From Acropora yongei (lineage: Eukaryota; Cnidaria; Anthozoa; Scleractinia; Acroporidae): a DNA stretch of 12,498 nucleotides. The notes below the pieces were generated by a model. It did not search any database and was not told the origin of the DNA. It saw nothing but the letters and a program-made list of their open reading frames with translations. Positions 7,294 through 12,498 of this stretch are shown here, piece after piece (the stretch's first letter is position 1; the number at the start of each line of letters is the position of its first letter). Where the stretch lies: positions 2,098,266 through 2,110,763 of the forward strand of contig BLFN01000326.1 in NCBI GenBank assembly GCA_014634225.1, written 5' to 3'. A program made the position numbers and the translations under genes.

Positions 7294-7796
7294 CAGCTAT
7301 ACTGTGGATACTTATTCTCCCTGGAGGGAGGTATGAAGTTCGTGTAGTGGGTCTGGTTGAATTACGTTTTCTGAAGAAAATTTAAAAATGGGCAGGCCTC
7401 AATAATTCCAGGGTCACTGGTCAGTATTTTCAACCTAGGCTAACACAGACTCTTTTTTCTTCCTCTAGCCACAGATAAACTTGATTGAATTGGGCAACAC
7501 CTCCCCTTCCATTTCAATTTTAAAAGGAGCAAAATGCAAACTACTGTGACAAACATCAGAAACAAATTAAATGCTTAATGAGTGTGTGAACTTGACGTTT
7601 CGTACTATAGTCCAACGCCAATCTTCAGACTCATTTCTTTACTGAGTTCTATACAATCATGCGCAACGTATTTCCCTTCGTGATCAGTACTGTAGCAGCA
7701 ATTCATCATGATTTCCCCACGTGAAGATAGTTTGTTCTATATTGTTATCTTTTTAACAAATAGGGTGGATTTAAGCATACATTTTGCACAACAAAT
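7294..7796. other. ~500-bp segment present in unit A only
   Basis: Similarity between units breaks after CTCGT (7289-7293 / 9418-9422) and resumes at CCTCATTT (about 7798 / 9426). The extra ~503 bp is an insertion in A or a deletion in B. No clear terminal inverted repeats are visible. It includes a strong acceptor-like CTCTTTTTTCTTCCTCTAG ending at 7468, followed by a 26-codon open frame, and a hammerhead-like motif on the minus strand at 7597-7628. Confidence 0.5.
7597..7628 (-). ncRNA. Hammerhead-ribozyme-like core remnant
   Basis: On the minus strand CTGAAGA (7628-7622) is followed 20 nt later by GAAAC (7601-7597). These match the invariant CUGANGA and GAAA core segments in the right order. 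The 20-nt interval does not fold into a convincing stem II: only ACTATAGT is self-complementary. Stems I and III are not evident. I read it as a decayed ribozyme from a retroelement terminal repeat, or a chance match. Confidence 0.25.
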
Positions 7797-8222
7797 GGCC
7801 TCATTTCTATTTTTCTGAGCTGTCCGTAACTCAAAAATCTTGAATTTTATTGACCAGGGTCGGGTACAACGTGTAGTCCGAATAACCGTCAATGTGGACC
7901 CCTGGTTACGAATCACTCCGTCAATTAATGCACTCGGAAATGGAGAAGATTGTACCGGTTTGGTTTCAAAACAGCTTGAATAATGTAAGACGTTAAAAAT
8001 GAAAAAAATAAAAAAAGAGCAAACGAGCTATACTTGAGAGTTCGGGTGTGGTTGTCGCTATACGGACCTCCTAGCTGGTGAATAACACGCATCCCCATAA
8101 CAGACTATATCACCGCCCTTGGATTGACGGGAATCTTTCTTGAAGCTTCCAGCCTGTTTAAATGATCGTTTTAAGCTAAATTTCTCACCTGGGATGCTTG
8201 AAATGTAGCCGCAAATATTTCC
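7797..8222. repeat. Unit A body, second part, duplicated at 9424-9828
   Basis: Aligns with unit B through CCTCATTT.TATTTTTC.GAGCTG, TCAATGTGGACCCCTG.TTAC, TCAAT.AA.GCA.TCGGAA, AAACAGCTT, AAACGAGCTATACTT, a TATACGGACC.CTAGCTGG block, CACCGCCC and TTTAAGCTAAATT. Unit B fades out shortly after CTTGAAATG. A minus-strand frame (8058-8294) spans the donor-like site and is not kept in the other units. Confidence 0.7.
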
Positions 8223-8650
8223 ATAGGAGACTTTGTTAAGTTCATCAACTAAGAATTCCCTGAGAATTAAGTCAGCAATGTAAATAAATCTCATTGCTGG
8301 CTGGGTAGATTATACCTCTTTGAAGCCATGATGGGTGCCTTCCGTAAAGGAGACAACATTTTTCATCTGACAATTAGTTTGACTGAAAAAAAAAATTGAA
8401 AACAAATTTTGGTGACTACAATGAGAACGCAAAAATCAGCAAATGTGCCAATTACTGTTTTCCATTCTTCTTTCAATCCTGCTCAGTATATATGAAACTG
8501 CCCTCTGACTCAAATCGCGTGAGAATGAGCCACAGAGGAAACTGGAAAAATAAATGACCATCTTTTTGCGAGCCTCTCGGACTGAGTCACAAAGTAGCTT
8601 CCAGTTGTACAATTTGACACACTTAAATGTTGAAAATATTGTTCGTAATC
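8160..8650. repeat. Tail of unit A, duplicated in unit 0
   Basis: Counterpart of 4875-5280. The minus-strand CCAG|GTGAG junction lies at 8189/8188, preceded by a shared ATG and about 13 alignable codons (ATG at 8294-8292). The unit 0 copy then frameshifts into a stop, and the changes are mostly non-synonymous, arguing against coding. TATATAT in CAGTATATATGAAAC near 8485 is a possible TATA-like element for leftward transcription, but it is not clearly kept in unit 0. Confidence 0.7.
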
Positions 8651-8692
8651 GGTTAAGCTGCATTCTTCAGATGCAACATTTTTAAAGTTAAA

Positions 8693-9422
8693 GGGGAGTA
8701 GTAATTTTTTGATACGTGCAGCATAAAAAAAAAACGGGTTTAGCTAGCAGATCTGAGTTCCTGTGGTAAAAGTAGAGAATTTGAGTCATTTGACCCCTTG
8801 GAAAACGTACAATAGTCGTTCAAAAGACGTTACTCACCAGTGCAATCAATTTCGACCAAGGTATGTCACTCGTTGGTGGAAATCATTTTGGAAAGAAAAA
8901 CGACAAGCGTTCACCTCAAAGTTAAGAAAATTTTTGCTCCATGTGGAAAGATCCGTCCTAAACGCTCCAATCCAATCCACAACTGCTAAAACAGAATGTT
9001 AATTGAATATGTTTTTAACTTAACTTTTACTTGGAGTCCACTACAACAACGAATGAGATGTTAAGATTGGTATCATTGTCTTTACCTTCAGTGTTTGCCG
9101 CAACGATGAAGGCCTCATCAAACTTCTATTTAGTTCTGTAATTCAGCAGAACTCACGGTCAACGCTCGTGGATAGTGGTCTTCTGGTGAAAGAGTTGTAA
9201 AGAGCTCATCAATGTTGCGATAGTTTCTTCCTGACGGAAGAGGGGTGCAGAAACAAAGCCCTCTCGAGCGTTGCTTCTCGTTCGCGCGTGTTACAGAAAA
9301 TAGCGAGACCTCGCGCGAAATCGGGTGACGACGCACGAGGGTCTCCTGTTTCGCCGTCCCTCGCGCCTAATTCTGCGGTGAACCTGGATACAGACCTAGC
9401 TCGGACAGTTCATCTTACTCGT
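8693..9422 (+). repeat. Unit B head and first part of body
   Basis: Right-hand copy of the ~1.6-kb unit. It starts with the head block also seen at 5473 and continues uninterrupted through GGAAAACGTAC into the part matching 6672-7293. It lacks the ~1.1-kb insertion of unit A. The plus-strand frame 8763-9002 and minus-strand frame 9130-9336 lie inside it and show no protein-level conservation beyond the DNA similarity. Confidence 0.7.
8861..9091 (+). other. Candidate intron retained in tandem copies (unit B)
   Basis: Donor CCAAG|GTATGT and acceptor TGTCTTTACCTTCAG|TG, the latter with a good pyrimidine tract. The matching sites in unit A are at 6723 and 6942. Retention of both ends in diverged copies is suggestive but could be simple inheritance. 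The first ATG after the acceptor opens only an 11-codon frame. Confidence 0.3.
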
Positions 9423-9830
9423 GACCCTCATTTGTATTTTTCCGAGCTGAACGGTCTGGAACCGAAATCCTTAAATAATAATTTGATTGGCTAGGGCTTC
9501 GTTTACAGTGTCATGCGATTGACCATCAATGTGGACCCCTGATTACAGATCGCTCCTTCAATCAACGCATTCGGAACAGAGAGGAAAATGTTCCCTTAAA
9601 ACAGCTTTTCATAAATTTACTAAACAAACGAGCTATACTTAGGGCATGGTTTTCGTTATACGGACCTTCTAGCTGGTGAATAACAGAATGTGTCCCCACC
9701 ACACCGCCCCTAGACTGAGGAAAATCATTCCAGAAGCAATCAGCTTTTGTGCGGTTTAAGCTAAATTCAAGTTTCACCTGGAAAGCTTGAAATGCTTGCA
9801 TGGAACAGCACTGAAATGTTTCTCCTGACT
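9423..9830. repeat. Unit B body, second part; tail missing
   Basis: Counterpart of 7797-8222. The minus-strand donor-like CCAG|GTGA is at 9778/9777. After about 9830 similarity to the unit tail (8223-8650) is lost, so the array ends by truncation here. The minus-strand frame 9562-9870 has no recognisable domain and no conserved counterpart. Confidence 0.65.
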
Positions 9831-9985
9831 GTTGAAGAACATATATATCCCCATAACAGACGGGAATCATTCCAAAACTGAGGTTCCGGCCTTAAATGGT
9901 TGCAGATGGAAAACCCTATGTCCGTCATGTATCACTATCCATGCGATGAAGGCCAAAAGCATAATAATCATAATTTTCCCTCTAG

Positions 9986-10079
9986 TATCCCCTATTATAT
10001 TCCGGTGAATTATCCGCTACTGAAGAAGGTTTTAGCTTTTCAAGTGAGTTTCTAGAGAAACTTTTTGGTGTGTCGGAGG
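9986..10079 (+). CDS. Candidate internal exon (94 bp) of unknown protein
   Basis: The left edge is an acceptor-like TTTTCCCTCTAG ending at 9985; the right edge is a strong donor GAGG|GTAAGT with GT at 10080-10081. Exactly one of three frames is open through the interval, giving 31 codons plus one base. It includes GELSATEEGFSFSSEFLEKL and ends FGVSE. The other two frames meet stops. I do not recognise a family, and no partner exon is evident in the window. It abuts a MITE-like inverted repeat, so it may be part of a repeat or a chance match. Confidence 0.3.
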
Positions 10080-10106
10080 GTAAGTAAAACGCAAAAATTT
10101 GTATAG

Positions 10107-10154
10107 GTAATCACATGATTTCGAGCGCAATTTAGAATATATAAGCACGAGTAG

Positions 10155-10190
<36 letters not shown>

Positions 10191-10259
10191 TTTGGGGTCT
10201 TTGAAAAATTTACAAGTGCTTATCTATTCCAAATTGCACAAGAAACATAATGCGATTAC
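10107..10259. mobile_element. Inverted-repeat (MITE-like) element with ~61-bp arms
   Basis: The left arm (10107-10167: GTAATCACATGATTTCGAG, GCAATTTAGAATATATAAGC, then TTTTTCAAAGAC) is the imperfect reverse complement of the right arm (10197-10259: GTCTTTGAAAAATTTACAAG, TGCTTATCTATTCCAAATTG, then ATGCGATTAC). The 29-nt centre includes TTGCACGAGCCCGTATTTGG, a sequence I associate with an abundant coral repeat. No transposase is encoded, so it would be non-autonomous. Target-site duplications were not identified. Confidence 0.75.
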
Positions 10260-10263
10260 TTAT

Positions 10264-10552
10264 TAATAATATATACCTGAAAAAATTTCGAGATGGTTAA
10301 GCAGAATAAACGCTCTCGTATCACGCAATCAGGGAAACATTAAGCCATCAATTGCGCCATCCAGGGCGTGCGCTTGATTTGAAAGCAAAAGATTTGATTG
10401 GCCATCTGTGAGTTTCTTTGATCATTGACCAATCAGAATGCCCGGTTTGTTACCTCTTTTTGCACTGAATTAACTCTTTTTTGCACTGTTTTAAAAAAAC
10501 TGCACCGCTCTAAGCCAATCAGAATGGATAAATTTTTTCATGTATATTATTA
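10264..10552. mobile_element. 289-bp MITE-like element with TAATAATATA termini
   Basis: The left terminus (10264-10288: TAATAATATATACCTG, then AAAAAATTT) is the reverse complement of the right terminus (10530-10552) apart from a 2-bp gap and one mismatch. Inside are two direct GCCAATCAGAATG/GACCAATCAGAATG motifs (10428, 10514) and paired TTTTTTGCACTG runs. It is immediately adjacent to the inverted repeat at 10107-10259, so the two may be parts of one composite element. TSD boundaries are ambiguous in the TTA-rich flank. Confidence 0.7.
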
Positions 10553-10554
10553 GG

Positions 10555-10627
10555 CATGAAACAAAGCAGCAAGGTTCAAATTAACATCGTAGAAAGATGA
10601 AGAAGCTGACGCTTCGAGCGTTAAGCC
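10555..10627 (+). mobile_element. Left half of the coral-type foldback repeat (copy 3)
   Basis: Aligns with the left arms at 1457 and 6459 in the same orientation: ATGAAACAAAGC, GGTTCAAATTA, CGTAGAAAGAT, AGAAGCTGACGCTTCGAG and CGTTAAGCC. Of the three copies its inner part is nearest to the consensus I recall (GACGTTTCGAGCGTTAGCCC). The complementary right half is missing; sequence switches at about 10628 to another repeat. The minus-strand GAAAC is GAAGC here (10615-10611). Confidence 0.6.
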
Positions 10628-10760
10628 TCTGTTACACTAGGCGATTTTTCCCACAACTTGTCTCGCAATTTTGCTGCGACACAAGTTGCACGTTGCGACT
10701 CGACCTTAGACTCGAGACCTGTTGCACTAAGTAACGTTTATTGCAACTTGTTTTGACACA
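10628..10760. repeat. GTTACACTAGGCG / CAACTTGT hairpin repeat fragment
   Basis: CAACTTGTCTCGCA (10654-10667) pairs with TGCGACACAAGTTG (10675-10688), giving 14-bp arms with one mismatch around a 7-nt loop. CAACTTGT recurs at about 10753-10760 after TTGCACTAAGTAACG. The TTACACTAGGCGATTTTT opening and repeated GCAACTTGT words resemble a dispersed repeat I associate with coral genomes. No coding content. Confidence 0.55.
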
Positions 10761-11270
10761 ATGATCGAAAATGGTGCGGAGGACCAGCAATAAAACAGCA
10801 TATGTTGGAAGGAGTTAGAAGGTAGAGTGATTTCATTGGTCGACGCCAACTTTCCGACAAAAGTTTGCAGGGATGTTGTTAAACTACGCAACACGTTAAA
10901 ATTCTGTTGCAGCGTTGCAAGAAGCTTTGTGCAAAGTGGAACTGATTTCTACTTCTGGCAGCGAAAGGAATTGCGAGAGATGTTTGTGGTAGCTAGGGTA
11001 TGTCGCACTGGGCATTCGCCCTTTGTGTTTCGTTCTGACGAAGAATTAACGTTCCAATCAAACGTCAACATTGTTTTCATTCTACGGTGATAATTTGGCC
11101 CGTATCAACTCGTTTATACTCGCAATTTTCGCGTTATCACTATACCAGGTAGCGCTCTTCACCCGTCGAAAAGCTGAGGCTAGGCTTAGATAACACAAAA
11201 CAACTGAGAACTGTCGAGTATGAAAACAATTGCATTTTTCGACAATGACACGAGAAAAAAAAAATGTACT
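10761..11270. other. Unassigned stretch with an 87-codon plus-strand frame
   Basis: The plus frame 10827-11090 starts at an ATG, but no domain or family is recognised. Parts of it repeat the TTGCAG/GTTGCAA words of the preceding repeat, so it is probably repeat-derived. GTCGCACTGGGCATTCGCC (about 11002-11020) echoes CACTAGGCG at 10635. No other feature is supported. Confidence 0.35.
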
Positions 11271-11642
11271 CCTGATTGTGATCCGTCAGTTTAAGCCTGA
11301 GCCACACTTGCAACGTTAGCAAGGCAATCGTAATCGCAAGAGAATTAGTGAAAGTGTGAATCAATACAACGAAAGCAAATCTCGCTTCCTGGTGGATTTC
11401 GGGAGTGTGTTGAAATTTTCAAGATGGCGGAAGATGGGCGTGCAAGCCATTCCCTCATCTTTCAACTATTTGATGGTTTATATAACAATCCTTAATTAAA
11501 GGATCTTTAAAAGAGCATACATCTCAAACAAGTTCTCATGAGCAAACTTAAAATCCTATACACAAAAATGGTTTGTATTTATTTACCCTAAGCGGATATT
11601 TTCTGTCACGAATATGGTAGAAACTTCAGTTCCGGGGCACCT
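11271..11642. other. Unassigned stretch with a YY1-like motif
   Basis: CACACTTGCAACG and GTGAAAGTGTGAATC (about 11301 and 11350) suggest a short degenerate inverted repeat. CAAGATGGCGG near 11419-11430 matches the YY1 consensus CAARATGGCGGC except for its last base. Such sites occur at animal promoters and in repeats, and no initiator, TATA or gene start is evident here. The minus frame 11140-11364 is not supported as a gene. Confidence 0.35.
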
Positions 11643-11957
11643 ACGCATGCGCAAACAAAATACCAAGACAACAGTACCTCTGGACGCGGTACCAGAGAGT
11701 CGTACCGAACGATGTTCCCCGAAATTTCGGCCCTGTGGTCGCTTTTTGGGTGAGCCAAGGGTCAGATACCTGCCTGCACGCAGTGAGGGAGAGAAAACTC
11801 AGCCCCTAATGCATTTTAGACAGATGCCATTAATTTGTTCAGGTTGTTCATAACTAGTCGCAATTTCTATATATATGACAGTGTTCTAGTTATTTCCTCC
11901 AATTGGTACCGTCAAGTGGGTCTTGGTACGGTTCATATTTGACAATTGCGCATGCGT
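11643..11957. mobile_element. ~315-bp element with CGCATGCGCA inverted ends
   Basis: ACGCATGCGCAA (11643-11654) is the exact reverse complement of TTGCGCATGCGT (11946-11957). Further in, TACCAAGAC (11661-11669) pairs exactly with GTCTTGGTA (11920-11928), and CGGTACCA (about 11687-11694) with TTGGTACCG (about 11903-11911), so inverted similarity runs about 55 bp. GCGCATGCGC-like sequence also resembles the NRF-1 site. The internal frame 11614-11853 starts outside the element and has no known domain. Best read as a MITE-like repeat. Confidence 0.6.
11719..11730. repeat. 12-nt perfect palindrome CCGAAATTTCGG
   Basis: A perfectly self-complementary 12-mer inside the CGCATGCGCA-ended element. It may be a binding site or simply part of the repeat; nothing further can be said from the sequence. 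Confidence 0.4.
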
Positions 11958-12425
11958 TATTTAACAAACACTCATTTCAAGGACCAGAGCCAAATCTTAT
12001 CTTGTTCTGTACGTTACGTGCTAGTACATATACTGCCACAATGTATATGGCATTCACGCATTCGCATTTGCTGAACAAGTGAAATGGTACATTATCTCGT
12101 ACTGTCGTATTCTAATGAGCTCATATGACGTAACGGGCAGGTGAACGTCAAGGAGAAGTTGGTTTCTTACAATATCTATCATTATTTGTATCCAGGCCTA
12201 ATCACCAGACCCGTGGGAACATTGAGCCACCAAAGGCTGGCCACGAAGATAAAAACTCCTTGCATTAGTGCCAGACCTATGTGGCCATGAACCTCGTTCA
12301 GCGCTCACTGCTAGCTGATTAATGCATCAAGTGATTTTTGACTTTAGATCGACAAAAATTCAATAGACGGCTCTTATGCAAAAAAAAAAAAAAATTAAAA
12401 AAAAAAGAAGATAAACCACTCTTAC
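11958..12425. other. Unassigned stretch with small hairpin and A-rich tract
   Basis: CATATAC (12027-12033) and GTATATG (12043-12049) form a 7-bp hairpin. A TGACGTAA CRE-like word lies near 12126. A long A-rich tract at about 12379-12410 (T-rich on the minus strand) would sit just inside the intron following the candidate minus-strand exon at the window edge. No gene is seen. Confidence 0.4.
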
Positions 12426-12498
12426 CTGAGAAAATAAACAAACCTCTGCAATTCCTTCCTGCAAGACGTATGGCCAATGCATCGGATGATTCCCGAAT
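12426..12498 (-). CDS. Possible 3' part of a minus-strand exon, truncated by the window edge
   Basis: On the minus strand the sequence runs from the window edge to TTTTCTCAG|GTAAGAG, a near-perfect donor with the exon's last base at 12426. All three frames are open over these 73 bp, so phase cannot be fixed. One frame contains the run HPMHWPYVLQEGIAEVCLFS, the most protein-like of the three. No family is recognised and the rest of the exon lies outside the window. A lone consensus donor can occur by chance. Confidence 0.25.

Noticed and set aside
4968..8294. Minus-strand frames in the unit tails (4968-5252 and 8058-8294) sharing an ATG and about 13 codons, possibly a conserved first coding exon.
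   Set aside because: Most differences change the amino acid, and unit 0 reaches a stop within about 15 codons and has indels relative to unit A. The donor-like site is kept as a non-coding signal instead.
7020..9336. Paired minus-strand frames in units A and B (7020-7238 and 9130-9336) that align without indels over about 40 codons, sharing RGLCF, FTT and DHYP.
   Set aside because: Codon-by-codon comparison by eye of 7023-7142 and 9169-9288 gives 9, 9 and 6 differences at codon positions 1, 2 and 3. Purifying selection on a protein would put most changes at position 3, so the shared frame reflects shared DNA only.
10827..11090. 87-codon plus-strand ORF.
   Set aside because: It overlaps repeat-like TTGCAG/GTTGCAA words, has no recognisable domain, and no splice evidence frames it.

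Overview
This window looks like repeat-rich, non-coding nuclear DNA from an animal, most likely an anthozoan cnidarian such as a stony coral. The assignment rests on the AT-rich composition, the lack of any long open frame, short CpG-dense islands, eukaryotic splice-site-like signals, and repeat families I recognise as common in coral genomes: ACGTTTCGAGCGTTAGCC-type palindromes, paired CCAATCAGAATG motifs, and CACGTG plus CCAAT arrays. I could not search a database, so the taxon is an inference. No bacterial operon, rRNA, CRISPR array or complete protein-coding gene is visible.

Layout, left to right. 1-500: a 20-bp-arm hairpin, then a degenerate array of CCAAT/CACGTG units on the minus strand. 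500-1400: unassigned sequence with one small hairpin. 1457-2110: a degenerate copy of a coral-type foldback repeat, then a CpG-rich ~298-bp direct duplication. 2270-2940: unassigned sequence with a tRNA-like pol III A-box/B-box pair. 2979-3650: a second, longer array of CACGTG/CCAAT units with a ~84-119 bp period and nearly fixed internal spacing. 4128-4745: a ~314-bp tandem duplication, each copy carrying a TGACGTCA palindrome. 4875-9830: the main architectural feature, a diverged tandem array of a ~1.6-kb unit in three copies (left copy only a tail, middle copy complete but split by two insertions, right copy without its tail). The insertions hold a two-level minisatellite (5839-6110), a near-complete palindromic element with decayed hammerhead-ribozyme-like cores (6459-6614), and another hammerhead-like remnant (7597-7628). 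9986-10079: a candidate single exon. 10107-10552: two nested inverted-repeat (MITE-like) elements. 10555-10690: foldback-repeat and hairpin fragments. 11643-11957: a ~315-bp element with CGCATGCGCA inverted ends. The right edge may hold the end of a minus-strand exon with a consensus donor.

No cooperating set of genes can be described. The reproducible signals are repeats and splice-like or promoter-like motifs kept between repeat copies. The most useful leads are the tandem ~1.6-kb unit, whose copies keep a plus-strand donor/acceptor pair at one end and a minus-strand donor at the other; the fixed-spacing E-box/CCAAT array; and the ribozyme-like foldback relics. Where I could test coding potential by comparing copies, differences fell evenly over codon positions, which argues against protein coding.
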